Assembly (NCBI GenBank): GCA_945869475.1
Contig: CAMBOV010000004.1
Coordinates: 83,624 to 147,623 of the forward strand
Length of the DNA stretch: 64,000 nt
Reading direction: 5' to 3'
Source of the DNA: Singulisphaera sp. GP187
Lineage (GTDB): Bacteria; Planctomycetota; Phycisphaerae; Phycisphaerales; SM1A02
Below the pieces are notes generated by a model. The model did not search any database, was not told the origin of the DNA, and saw only the letters and a program-made list of their open reading frames with translations. The translations under genes and the position numbers were made by a program. Of the stretch, positions 17,379 through 25,763 are shown one piece after another; the first letter of the stretch is position 1, and the number at the start of each line of letters is the position of its first letter.

Positions 17379-17861
17379 TCACCGTCGACGGTGCAATGCT
17401 CGATCGATCTCGCGCTGACTCTCGCGCTTCGAGATCACTTGTCGTTTGTCGCCCTTGGTGCGTCCCGTTCCAACACCGACGAGCAACTTCGCGAATCCAT
17501 TCTTGAAATAGATCTTGAGCGGAACCAGCGAGACTCCCTTCGCCTGCATCTGCCCGGCGAGTTTCTCGATCTCGCGCCTCTTGGCGAGCAGCCTGCGAAT
17601 GCGAAGCGGAGCATGCTGGCGATCGCGCCCGGCAGGGGCATACTCGGCGATGTGCACCCCGTGCAGGTTCAGGCGGGTTGGGTTGAGTTCAGCCATCACC
17701 CATCCCTCGGCGAGGCTGACCTGTGACCCCCGAACTGATTTCACCTCAGTTCCGAGCAGTTCGATGCCGCATTCGATGCTTTCTCCAATTGAAAAATCAT
17801 GAAAAGCCTTCCGATTCTCGATCGTTGGCGATTGATCTTGAGGTTTTTCGCGCTTGCTCAC
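17379..17861 (-). CDS. smpB: SsrA-binding protein SmpB
   Basis: A 160-residue SmpB, normal length. It carries tmRNA into stalled ribosomes for trans-translation. Features include the OB-fold start IENRKAFHDFSI, GIELLGTEVKSVR, the HIAEY-P segment, KIYFKNGFAKLLVGVGTGR, and the basic tail KRESQREIDRALHRRR that occupies the empty mRNA channel. It uses a GTG start. No tmRNA gene (ssrA) is visible nearby. Confidence 0.96.
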   Translation of the reverse strand: MSKREKPQDQSPTIENRKAFHDFSIGESIECGIELLGTEVKSVRGSQVSLAEGWVMAELNPTRLNLHGVHIAEYAPAGRDRQHAPLRIRRLLAKRREIEKLAGQMQAKGVSLVPLKIYFKNGFAKLLVGVGTGRTKGDKRQVISKRESQREIDRALHRRR

Positions 17862-17962
17862 GAGGTGCCAAACATACTCGCGACTCGCCGCTCACTCGCA
17901 TGTACGAGCGAACTCTGGCAAGGTTTTTTTGCTCTTTGACTGGATTGCGGCATAATAGATGA

Positions 17963-18030
17963 GTCCTACGGGCACAGTGCTCGTATGACTTTCTGCCCGA
18001 GCGAGCCAGATGGCTCGCCCGGTGTTTTTT
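17963..18030 (+). ncRNA. Candidate small RNA or attenuator leader
   Basis: Downstream of a CATAAT -10-like hexamer (17951-17956) lies a compact two-hairpin unit ending in T6. Hairpin 1 is TACGGGCA/TGCTCGTA (17967-17985, one G-U, loop CAG). Hairpin 2 is the terminator at 17997-18022. GGGCA (17970-17974) can alternatively pair with TGCCC (17994-17998), which would invade the base of the terminator. No plus-strand ORF lies upstream that would need this terminator, since smpB is divergent. It is either an independent ~70-nt RNA or a leader controlling the metalloprotease gene starting at 18080. Confidence 0.4.
17997..18030 (+). terminator. Strong rho-independent terminator upstream of the metalloprotease gene
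   Basis: GCGAGCC (18001-18007) pairs perfectly with GGCTCGC (18012-18018) across an AGAT loop; beyond one A-C mismatch the stem continues CCG/CGG (17997-17999 with 18020-18022). TGTTTTTT follows at 18023-18030. Confidence 0.75.
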
Positions 18031-18079
18031 GCAAGGCCGTGATCGATCGAGACCATCCCCAAAAAAGGCACGTTCACAA

Positions 18080-20926
18080 ATGAAGACCCGAGTTCTCCTG
18101 AGCATTCTCACAACCGCAGCAGCAACAATTTACTTTGGATCGACCGGGCACGCGGACGCGCCACGCGTCACCACCCCAGCTGCTCGCGCCGAAGCGACTT
18201 CAGTTGATGTCGCGGCGCCCGCGATCGACGTGGCCGGTGCACGCCGTGATTTCTTTGATGCGAATCCTGGATCAGATCTTTTCGAACGGGGCGATCGAAT
18301 CACCCGCGTCTATGGACGGGCCTTCTCGCAAGGTCGCGGCGCCAGCGAAAGCGCGGGCGCATTTATCGCTCAGCACTCCGACATTTTCGGAGTCGCCGCT
18401 GATCAGATTCTGCCGATGGGCGCATTTCCAGATGGCAGCCATGCAGTCGATGTCTACTGGGATGAGAACCTCGATGGGTTTCGATTCACGTTGCTTGGAT
18501 ACTCACAGTTTGTTCAAGGGGTTCCCGTCTTCCGCAGTTCGCTCAAGTTGCTGATGCGCAATGAAGTTGGATATCCACTCGTGCTTGCGTCGGTTGACTT
18601 GCGAAACATCGGCGCATTCGCGACGACTCTCGTTGCGCGCCCCTCACTCGCCGACTTCAACGAGCGCACGTGGTCGGGTCAAGCGATCCGCCTCGCTGCG
18701 ATCGCCCAGCCCACCGAAGCGCAACTCGTGATCTTCGCAGGAGCCGACGATTCCCCTGCCACTCCCACACTCGCAGTGAGTTTCATCGTTGAGCGAGGAG
18801 TTCCTGGAGCTGGCCTTTCGAAGATGCTCTTCGTGACCGAAGCGACGACCGGCAAGGTGCTCTTTGAAGAGGAGCAAATCTGCAACATCGATATCACGGG
18901 ATCCGTTCAAGGACTCGTAACCACTGGATGGGCAGCCGATGCGTGCGCAGCCGAAGCTGCAGCAGTTGTTCCATACGCTGCGGTCTCGAGCGGCGCGACG
19001 ACGGTCTACGCCAATGCGGATGGCGCATTCATCTTTCCAAATGCAGGAACAGGAAGCCTCTCGCTCACCTCGGATCTCTTTGTGGGTGGGCGATACTTCA
19101 AAGTCGACAACGTCGCCGGAAGCGAATTGACGCTGACGACCGTTGGCGCCTCAGGCGGAACAGCGAACTTTCTTCACAACGCTGGAAATCTCACTGAGCA
19201 AGAACGAGCGCAAGTGAACGCGTATCTGCACTCAAACATCTGCCGCGACTACATCATCGCGGCCAATCCAACCTATCCAACGATTTCGACGCAGCAGGGA
19301 GCGACCGCGTTTCAGATCAACGTCGGCGTTGCTGGAACCTGCAATGCCTTTTACAACGGACCATCCATCAACTTCTATTCGTCAGGCGGGGGATGCAACA
19401 ACACAGCCTTCTCGACCGTCGTTCACCATGAGTACGGCCACCACCTAGTCGCCGCGGGCGGAAGCGGCCAAGGTGCCTACGGTGAAGGTATGGGCGACGT
19501 GGTTGGAGCACTCATCAGTGATAATCCGTCGCTCGGAATTGGGTTTCAATCGTGCGCGACTGGCATTCGCAACGCAGCGAACGCATGCCAGTTCGCAGCG
19601 ACTGGATGTTCGAGTTGCGGCAGTGAGATTCATGCATGCGGTCAACTCCTCTCAGGATGTTTTTGGGATGCCCGCACGAATCTTCTCGCGACAAACCCAT
19701 CGACCTCTCGAACTCTCCTTCGCAACATCGTGGTGAATTCAGTGCTGTTGCACACTGGCACAACCATCGCAAGCGACATCACACTCGATGTGCTCACGCT
19801 CGACGATGACAACAGTGACATAGGCGATGGTTCACCGCACTACACCGAGCTCAACAGTGCGTTCACGGTGCATGGACTTCCTGGACCAACGGTCCAGCCA
19901 CTGAAGTTCACATTCCCAAATGGTATTCCACCCTATTCGACCCCCAACACGTCGATGTCGATCGCGGTGCAAGTGAGCGCACTCGGAGCGCAACCTCAGC
20001 CGAACACCGGAAAGGTCTACTGGCGCACTGGAACTGGAGCCTATTCGAGCGCTGCGATGACACAGGGCGTTGCGAACAGTTACACGACATCGATTCCAGT
20101 TCCTGCCTGCGGAACCTCGGTGCAGTACTACTTCGAAGCGAAGACGACCGCCAATGCGATCGTGCTCAGTCCATCAACGGCACCAACGACCGTGCATTCG
20201 ACTGCAGGTGGATATGGCGAGAGTGTTGTGATGTCGGACCAGTTTGAAGTTGCCAGCGGATGGACCGCTGGCGTCACTGGCGACACCGCGACGACCGGAA
20301 TATGGACTCGTGTTGATCCAATCGGAACAGCAGCGCAACCAGAGAACGATCACACCGCCGCGGGAGCGCTCTGCTACATCACCGGACAGGGAACTGCTGG
20401 CGGCGCGCTGGGCGAAGCGGACATCGACGGCGGAGCGACAACGTTGCTCTCGCCATCGTTCAGTCTTGTCAATGACCCAAGCGCCTCGGTGAGCTACTGG
20501 CGCTGGTACTCCAATGACACCGGTGGATCACCCAACGCCGACTCGATGGCGATTCAGATCAGCAACAACGGCGGTACGTCGTGGGTGCAACTCGAACTCG
20601 TCACTGAGAATCTCAACGTGTGGGTTGCAAAGAGTTTTCGAGTCTCAGATTTCGTGACTCCGACTGCAACGATGCGCGTTCGATTCGTTGCGAGCGACAC
20701 TGGCACGGGATCACTCGTCGAGGCGGGCGTTGATGACTTTGCAATCGCCGGCATTTCGTGCACACCTCCCTTTGTTCCAGCGGATCTCAATCAAGACGGC
20801 TCAGTCAACGGACAAGATCTTGCGATCCTTCTGAGTGGATGGGCAACAGTCGCCGGTGACATCACTGGTGATGGAACCACCGACGGTGCAGATTTGGCAG
20901 TGTTGCTCTCCGCGTGGTCAGGCTGA
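18080..20926 (+). CDS. Secreted M36/thermolysin-like metallopeptidase with dockerin-like tail
   Basis: A 948-residue exported protein. Signal peptide residues 1-~26 (MKTRVLLSILTTAAATIYFG, cleavage near HADA); an FTP-like propeptide region follows (about 60-200, including FRSSLKLLMRNEVGYP). The gluzincin site is HHEYGHH around residues 449-454 with the third zinc ligand in GEGMGDV some 19 residues on. Later parts are beta-rich domains, and the C-terminus has two EF-hand/dockerin-like repeats, DLNQDGSVNGQDLAILLSGW and DITGDGTTDGADLAVLLSAW. This tail is a common planctomycete ending for surface proteins. The start is preceded only by a weak, distant AAGG; the frame opens at 18029 but the signal peptide fixes 18080. 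Confidence 0.85.
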   Translation: MKTRVLLSILTTAAATIYFGSTGHADAPRVTTPAARAEATSVDVAAPAIDVAGARRDFFDANPGSDLFERGDRITRVYGRAFSQGRGASESAGAFIAQHSDIFGVAADQILPMGAFPDGSHAVDVYWDENLDGFRFTLLGYSQFVQGVPVFRSSLKLLMRNEVGYPLVLASVDLRNIGAFATTLVARPSLADFNERTWSGQAIRLAAIAQPTEAQLVIFAGADDSPATPTLAVSFIVERGVPGAGLSKMLFVTEATTGKVLFEEEQICNIDITGSVQGLVTTGWAADACAAEAAAVVPYAAVSSGATTVYANADGAFIFPNAGTGSLSLTSDLFVGGRYFKVDNVAGSELTLTTVGASGGTANFLHNAGNLTEQERAQVNAYLHSNICRDYIIAANPTYPTISTQQGATAFQINVGVAGTCNAFYNGPSINFYSSGGGCNNTAFSTVVHHEYGHHLVAAGGSGQGAYGEGMGDVVGALISDNPSLGIGFQSCATGIRNAANACQFAATGCSSCGSEIHACGQLLSGCFWDARTNLLATNPSTSRTLLRNIVVNSVLLHTGTTIASDITLDVLTLDDDNSDIGDGSPHYTELNSAFTVHGLPGPTVQPLKFTFPNGIPPYSTPNTSMSIAVQVSALGAQPQPNTGKVYWRTGTGAYSSAAMTQGVANSYTTSIPVPACGTSVQYYFEAKTTANAIVLSPSTAPTTVHSTAGGYGESVVMSDQFEVASGWTAGVTGDTATTGIWTRVDPIGTAAQPENDHTAAGALCYITGQGTAGGALGEADIDGGATTLLSPSFSLVNDPSASVSYWRWYSNDTGGSPNADSMAIQISNNGGTSWVQLELVTENLNVWVAKSFRVSDFVTPTATMRVRFVASDTGTGSLVEAGVDDFAIAGISCTPPFVPADLNQDGSVNGQDLAILLSGWATVAGDITGDGTTDGADLAVLLSAWSG

Positions 20927-20930
20927 ACCG

Positions 20931-20936
20931 TATACT
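20931..20936 (+). promoter_or_regulatory. Candidate -10 element of the tRNA-Leu gene
   Basis: TATACT matches five of six -10 positions and sits just after the metalloprotease stop codon, 17 bases before the tRNA 5' end. No good -35 is seen at 16-18 bp, so it may act through other contacts. Confidence 0.4.
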
Positions 20937-20953
20937 CTCCGCCCCCTCCTATT

Positions 20954-21037
20954 GCCCAGGTGGCGAAATTGGCAGACGCACCAGCTTGAGGTGCTGGCGG
21001 GAGCAATCCCTTGGAGGTTCAAGTCCTCTTCTGGGCA
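20954..21037 (+). tRNA. tRNA-Leu (anticodon GAG)
   Basis: An 84-base class II tRNA. Acceptor arm GCCCAGG pairs with TCTGGGC before discriminator A; D-arm region TGGCGAAATTGGCAGACGCA; anticodon stem CCAGC/GCTGG with loop TTGAGGT giving anticodon GAG; a long variable arm; T-arm GAGGTTCAAGTCCTC. The anticodon reads CUC and CUU. The 3' CCA is not encoded. Confidence 0.96.
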
Positions 21038-21048
21038 TTCTTGGATAT

Positions 21049-21084
21049 GTTGCCGTCACTGAAAAGTGGCGGCAACTTTTTTTT
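21049..21084 (+). terminator. Rho-independent terminator after tRNA-Leu
   Basis: GTTGCCGTCACT pairs with AGTGGCGGCAAC across a GAAA tetraloop (12-bp stem with one T-G pair) and is followed by eight Ts. It separates the tRNA transcript from queE. Confidence 0.93.
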
Positions 21085-21097
21085 CGGTCCTCCTGAC

Positions 21098-21775
21098 ATG
21101 ACGCTGCGAATCAATGAAATCTTCTTTTCGATACAGGGCGAGTCGACGTGGGTCGGGGCTCCCTGCATCTTCGTACGCCTCGCTGGGTGCCCCCTGCGCT
21201 GCAACTACTGCGATACCGAATACGCCTTTCGTGAGGGATCGCCCCGCACGATCGATTCGCTTGTCGATGAGGTCATGGCAAACCCATGCCGCCTCGTCGA
21301 GATCACCGGAGGAGAGCCCCTCGCGCAGCGCAATGTTCACGCGCTCATCGGGCGACTTCTCGACGCCGGACGAACGGTGCTCATCGAGACTTCAGGCGCA
21401 ATCGACACCGAACCCGTCGATCGACGAGCGCACATCATCCTCGACATCAAGACTCCAGATTCGGGAGAGTCTCACCGGATGCAGTGGGCGAATCTCGATC
21501 GGTTGCAACCGCACGACGAAGTCAAGTTTGTGATCGCTTCGCGAGGCGACTATGAGTATGCGCGCGAGACCACCACTCAGCACCAGCTCATTCAACGCTG
21601 CCGTGCCGTGCAGTTCTCGCCCGTGCATGAGCAACGCGCGGGACTCGAGATTCTTGGGGCGCGCGGGCTCGCGCCGCGTGAACTCGCAGCGTGGATCTTG
21701 GCTGATCAACTCGATGTCCGGCTGCAACTTCAGATGCACAAGTTCATCTGGGATCCGCAGACGCGTGGGGTGTGA
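21098..21775 (+). CDS. queE: 7-carboxy-7-deazaguanine synthase
   Basis: A 225-residue radical SAM protein that contracts the ring of 6-carboxytetrahydropterin to 7-carboxy-7-deazaguanine on the route to queuosine. The cluster motif is CPLRCNYC, seen with the QueE-specific start INEIFFSIQGESTWVGAPCIFVRLAG, and ITGGEPL follows. Start ATG 21098 is where family similarity begins; the open frame runs back through the tRNA terminator, which is not credible. Other queuosine genes (queC, queD, queF) are not in the window. Confidence 0.93.
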   Translation: MTLRINEIFFSIQGESTWVGAPCIFVRLAGCPLRCNYCDTEYAFREGSPRTIDSLVDEVMANPCRLVEITGGEPLAQRNVHALIGRLLDAGRTVLIETSGAIDTEPVDRRAHIILDIKTPDSGESHRMQWANLDRLQPHDEVKFVIASRGDYEYARETTTQHQLIQRCRAVQFSPVHEQRAGLEILGARGLAPRELAAWILADQLDVRLQLQMHKFIWDPQTRGV

Positions 21776-21785
21776 GCGGGCGCGA

Positions 21786-22532
21786 CTAGTACACCCATCC
21801 CTCAACGGCTGCCTCAGCGGGAACAACGGTGTGCAGGGGCGGCGTCAAGAGGATCAGCGCATCGAGAATGTCACCTTCGGTATCGGCAACTGCGTGTTGC
21901 ATCAGCGCGGTCGAGATGGGAATGCCCGCTTCTTCGAGTCGCCGCGCGATGAGTGCACGCACGCGCTTGGGAGGATCACCTTCGCCCTTGTATCCGCGCG
22001 TTGGAAACCCCAGTCGATACAAGACGCTCGTTGAATTGCCTTCACACACGGTCGCGTTCGATCTGGTGGGTGCCACCGGCGCGATTGAAATCCCTGCCTC
22101 GTGAAGTGGAAGCAAGACCTCGCAGAGGAAGGTCCACGTCGCCTTGAACACGCGCAAGTTCATCGGTGCCATCGGCGTTCGCGCCTCGTTGTCGGCGGTT
22201 CGGCGCGGCTCTTCGCGCGAGATCAATCGAAGTTGCGTGCGCCATCCGCGAGGTGATGCGGTTGCTGCTGACCAACGCGCAGCCGCGAGCCAGTTCGCGT
22301 CGATCGCATGCGCCTTCAGTGTGCCAAGCGGCATCCCAGAAGCAGCGTCGACCCGCCAGAGATGTTGATCGGCGCTCTTGGCCGACGCCAAAATCATGCG
22401 CAACAATGCACCGCGGTCGGCGCGTTCAACCGTGATCTCGGTGGGTGACTTCAGCGTCGCGATTCGAATCGTGTGCTTGCCGCCGTTGTCAGCGCCTGAA
22501 AAATCAACTCCGTGCAGCTGCATCGCGGTCAC
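21786..22532 (-). CDS. DUF429-like protein (predicted RNase H-fold)
   Basis: A 248-residue protein with three blocks reminiscent of the DUF429 family: an early acidic strand LHGVDFSGA-DNGGKHTIRIA, a central APTRSNATVCEGNSTSVLYRLGFP-GYKG segment, and DTEGDILDALILL near the end. DUF429 proteins are predicted RNase H-fold nucleases of unknown role, so the assignment is by pattern only. The GTG at 22532 overlaps the stop of the upstream small gene as GTGA, suggesting coupling; ATG 22523 is the alternative. It is third in a minus-strand unit with the FmdB-like and RluB-like genes and converges on queE. Confidence 0.55.
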   Translation of the reverse strand: MTAMQLHGVDFSGADNGGKHTIRIATLKSPTEITVERADRGALLRMILASAKSADQHLWRVDAASGMPLGTLKAHAIDANWLAAARWSAATASPRGWRTQLRLISREEPRRTADNEARTPMAPMNLRVFKATWTFLCEVLLPLHEAGISIAPVAPTRSNATVCEGNSTSVLYRLGFPTRGYKGEGDPPKRVRALIARRLEEAGIPISTALMQHAVADTEGDILDALILLTPPLHTVVPAEAAVEGWVY

Positions 22533-22762
22533 GAATTTCCGCAGGATGACTGCGGCTTTCCACACGGACAGCATCCGCCGGAGTGCACGTGAGGAGTTGA
22601 CGCAGATGCGCTGGTTCCCGTCACGCCAAAGACGCTGAGTGTGCGGCGAAAGGCGCGACCCTTTCGAGCAGGATCTTCAACAGGCGCATCTGCTTCTGAC
22701 ATGGGGCGCAGCAGCACGATGACTTCGCCATCCTCTTCATTGATGTATTCGTATTGGGGCAT
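22529..22762 (-). CDS. Small FmdB-like cysteine-rich protein
   Basis: A 77-residue protein beginning MPQYEYINEEDGE, as FmdB-family zinc-ribbon regulators do, followed by an LLRPMS-ADAPVEDP-GRAFRRTLSV segment. The first cysteine pair usual for FmdB is absent; instead cysteines cluster at the C-terminus in GGCCPCGKPQSSCG, which could bind zinc. The frame extends upstream to 22909 but overlaps the RluB-like gene and lacks similarity there. Function unknown. Confidence 0.65.
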   Translation of the reverse strand: MPQYEYINEEDGEVIVLLRPMSEADAPVEDPARKGRAFRRTLSVFGVTGTSASASTPHVHSGGCCPCGKPQSSCGNS

Positions 22763-22779
22763 TGGTGGTTGACTCTCGC

Positions 22780-23640
22780 TCAGGTGCGCGCGGTCTTGCG
22801 CGACGCTGTTTTCTTGGTGGTGCGCTCGCGTCGACGATGAATCGTCGCAGCATCGGCGAAGGCTTCTTTGCGAAGTTGCAGGAGTTCTGAGTGGGTGAGA
22901 TCGCGCCACGCGCCGATGGCGAGTCCGCGCAGTCGAACCGGTCCCATGCGAATGCGTCGCAGGGTCTTCACGGGATGGCCCAAGTCGGCGAGCATCCGGC
23001 GAATCTGACGGTTGCGACCCTCGCGAAGTTCCATCGTCAAGAGCGTGCGCGTGGGATCACGCCGCAAGATCTTGAGATGCGATTCTCGGGTGCGCGATCC
23101 TGGCGCGGCTTCGTTTGGAAGAAAGATTCCCTCTTCGAGTCGCGCGACATCGGCGGGCTCGAGTCGACCCTTCACCAACACTTCGTATTCCTTATGCACC
23201 TCGTACCGAGGATGCGTGAGCCGATTCGCCAATTCGCCATCGTTGGTGAGCAAGAGCAATCCGCTCGAGTCCATGTCGAGGCGGCCCACGGGATAGAGCC
23301 GCGCCTGACTGGGATGTTCGACGAGTGCCGTCGCGAGGCGGCGTCCCTCAGGATCAGAATTCGTGCAGACGAATCCCGCTGGCTTGTGCAACATCACATA
23401 GATGTGTCGCTGCGCCGCTCGAAGTGGTCGCCCGTCAACGTTGATTTTGTCCTTGAGCGGATCGACCCACGCCGGCAGCGCGTCGATGACTTCGCCATTC
23501 ACCTTGACGAGTCCCTCTGCAATCATGACCTCGGCAGTGCGCCGCGAGGCGACTCCTGCATCCGCGAGCACCTTCTGGATGCGGACGCCGCGCGAGGCGT
23601 CGGTGTAGGAATGCGTAGGTTTTCGCGCGCGTCGAGGCAT
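22780..23640 (-). CDS. rluB: Pseudouridine synthase, RluB/RsuA family
   Basis: A 286-residue RNA pseudouridine synthase. An N-terminal S4 RNA-binding domain (VRIQKVLADAGVASRRTAE, GLVKVNGE) is followed by the catalytic domain with HKPAGFVCTN and the active-site Asp in PVGRLDMDSSGLLLLTNDG. REGRNRQIRRM is the conserved late motif. The length and Arg/Lys-rich tail (TTKKTASRKT) fit RluB-type enzymes that modify 23S rRNA; the exact target is inferred. ATG 23640 is chosen because the upstream extension overlaps the divergent lipoprotein start. Confidence 0.88.
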   Translation of the reverse strand: MPRRARKPTHSYTDASRGVRIQKVLADAGVASRRTAEVMIAEGLVKVNGEVIDALPAWVDPLKDKINVDGRPLRAAQRHIYVMLHKPAGFVCTNSDPEGRRLATALVEHPSQARLYPVGRLDMDSSGLLLLTNDGELANRLTHPRYEVHKEYEVLVKGRLEPADVARLEEGIFLPNEAAPGSRTRESHLKILRRDPTRTLLTMELREGRNRQIRRMLADLGHPVKTLRRIRMGPVRLRGLAIGAWRDLTHSELLQLRKEAFADAATIHRRRERTTKKTASRKTART

Positions 23641-23681
23641 CTCCACAAGGTAGCGGTTTTTGCGGCAACTATGCTCTGCGA

Positions 23682-25754
23682 GTGATGAAATGTCGCGCGC
23701 TGCGTTCTGGGCTCTTTTCGCTGACTCTTGGTTCGCTCGTGTGCAGTGGCGCACTGCTTGCCGCGTGTGATCGTGCGCGAACACAGACGACCGATGCGCT
23801 GCGTGCCGTCGAAGTCGAACCGACCGATCACGCCTTCACCCGAACCTGCGCGCGAGCAACGCAATTACTCGATCCCGCACCACATGCAGAATTGCTCGGG
23901 CCCCTGCTCGATACGCATGATTTGCGCACTCCACTCGAACAGGTGATGGCTGACCTCAACCATTTCTGTCTGCGCAGCCCCGACGGTCTCCTGACACTGC
24001 CGATGCGTGATGCGATTCGCCGTCCTCTTGCGCTCGCAGAGATTTCGGCGCACACCGTCGCGCCGTTGCTCACACCTGGGTCCGAGACGACTTTGGTGAC
24101 TCCGCACTCAACGATGCGTCAAGGCGCGCAACTTGTTTGCAACATCTTCGGCGCGCCGAGTGAGCCGCTGCCCCCATATCAAGGCACGCTTGCGATCAAC
24201 GACCCACAGGGTGCGATCTTTGCGCTTGATTTTCTGCTGAACCAACCGCGTCTGCATTTCGAACCTGCACTCGCCAATCGCCCCAGCGCGAGTGAGAGTC
24301 TCGATCTGCTTGACGTGCTCTTGGATGGCGTGACGCTCGACAGTAAGAGTACCGAGCGCCTCGTCTCGTTAGGACAGCTCGGCCGTCGCGAGATCGACAC
24401 AAGTGAACGAGGATTGATGCGCGCAGTCGCATACTCGCTCGCGCACATCGACGCAGAGATCTCCTCGTCGTGCGATTGGTCGAGAGTGCCGCACGAACCA
24501 CTCGCGCCAGAAATTGCATCGGCGGTCACCGGAAGTGCGCTCGCTGGGGAAAACGTGCCAGGTGTTGGATGGGTCGTCGTCGGCTCGCTCGCCAACAACT
24601 CCTACGACATGAACCGCATTGCCGCGGTGTTCGATCCAGGTGGCGATGACACCTACACGTGGAGCGCGCTGTTCGTCGGCAACCAAGCGATTCTCGACCG
24701 AGCGGGAAACGACCGCTACATCGGTGGCGCGCGACAGGGACCAGCGGCTGGACTCTTTGGTCTCTCGCTCATCGATGATGTGTGCGGCGACGACGTGTAC
24801 CTCGGCGAATCGTTCGCATGCGGCGCCGGAGTGTTCGGTGTGGGGATTCTCATCGACCGCGCTGGAAACGATCGATACACCGCGACATCGTGGAGCATGG
24901 GAGTTGGCGTCTTCGGCGGTGGATTTCTCTTCGATTTGCGCGGGAACGACTCGTATGTGAGTGCGTTCTATTCGCAGGGTGTGGGCGGTCCGCTCGGAGT
25001 CGGCGCGCTCGTCGATCGTGCAGGCAATGATCTTTATCGAGCCGATGGTGGCGGAGCGAGCGCGTACGGAGATGCGACGGTTTCATTTTCGATGAGCCAA
25101 GGGATTGGTGTTGGCGCGCGTCCACTCTGCGGCGGAGGCGTTGGAATTCTGCTCGACGATGGTGGTGATGATCGATATGAGGGCGGCGAGTTCTCTCAAG
25201 GCGGTGGTTACTACTACGGCTTTGGAATGTTGATCGATCACCTCGGAAACGATCTCTACCGCGGCGACCATTTCGCGCAAGGGTTCACCGCACATCAAGC
25301 GGCTGGAGTCTTGATCGATGTGCGCGGCGACGATTGCTACTGGTCAACCACCTCGGCCTCGCAAGGAGCGGCGTGGGATACCGCAACCTCACTGCTGGTC
25401 GATGGCGACGGCAACGACTCCTATCGCGGTGGCGCTCTCGCGCAAGGATCCGCTGCAGAACAAGGGATCGCCGCACTCTGCGATCTCGGCGGAAGCGATC
25501 ACTATGTTGGAACGCACTCGAGCGTGCAAGGCGAATCGAGCGACAACGCCTATCACTTCGCCCACTCGGGCGCCCGCTCGTTCAGTGTGCTCATCGACGC
25601 AGGCGATGGCATCGACTTCTTCTCGTCGAACAGAGTCATCCACGGCGTGACGGTGACGGGGCCTGCGAGGCGCAGCGATCTGCCCGCGAGCGCGCCACTC
25701 TTTGGCATGGCGATCGACCTTCCATTGGTGAAGAGTCGTGCAGAGAGTCGATAG
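23682..25754 (+). CDS. Lipoprotein with GND-x-Y repeats
   Basis: A 690-residue predicted lipoprotein: LVCSGALLAAC forms the lipobox near residue 29. Residues ~45-310 are a helical region without recognised domain. From about residue 320 to 650 there are roughly twelve repeats of about 28-33 residues, each with a G(N/D)D-x-Y core followed by a Gly-rich stretch often ending QG and then a hydrophobic GVLID strand. The pattern recalls calcium-binding RTX or other beta-solenoid proteins but is longer than the nine-residue RTX unit. I do not recognise a named family. The GTG 23682 is immediately followed by ATG 23685, either of which could start it. Confidence 0.7.
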   Translation: MMKCRALRSGLFSLTLGSLVCSGALLAACDRARTQTTDALRAVEVEPTDHAFTRTCARATQLLDPAPHAELLGPLLDTHDLRTPLEQVMADLNHFCLRSPDGLLTLPMRDAIRRPLALAEISAHTVAPLLTPGSETTLVTPHSTMRQGAQLVCNIFGAPSEPLPPYQGTLAINDPQGAIFALDFLLNQPRLHFEPALANRPSASESLDLLDVLLDGVTLDSKSTERLVSLGQLGRREIDTSERGLMRAVAYSLAHIDAEISSSCDWSRVPHEPLAPEIASAVTGSALAGENVPGVGWVVVGSLANNSYDMNRIAAVFDPGGDDTYTWSALFVGNQAILDRAGNDRYIGGARQGPAAGLFGLSLIDDVCGDDVYLGESFACGAGVFGVGILIDRAGNDRYTATSWSMGVGVFGGGFLFDLRGNDSYVSAFYSQGVGGPLGVGALVDRAGNDLYRADGGGASAYGDATVSFSMSQGIGVGARPLCGGGVGILLDDGGDDRYEGGEFSQGGGYYYGFGMLIDHLGNDLYRGDHFAQGFTAHQAAGVLIDVRGDDCYWSTTSASQGAAWDTATSLLVDGDGNDSYRGGALAQGSAAEQGIAALCDLGGSDHYVGTHSSVQGESSDNAYHFAHSGARSFSVLIDAGDGIDFFSSNRVIHGVTVTGPARRSDLPASAPLFGMAIDLPLVKSRAESR

Positions 25755-25763
25755 ACTGCGATC

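Noticed and set aside
17380..17393. Palindrome CACCGTCGACGGTG as a regulatory site
   Set aside because: It lies at the end of smpB in coding sequence (HRRR and stop) between convergent genes, without a T-run or promoter.
17957..17969. GATGAGTCCTAC resembling part of a fluoride riboswitch or hammerhead core
   Set aside because: The required 5' partner strand and conserved GAAA or loop elements are missing, and the downstream gene is a protease.
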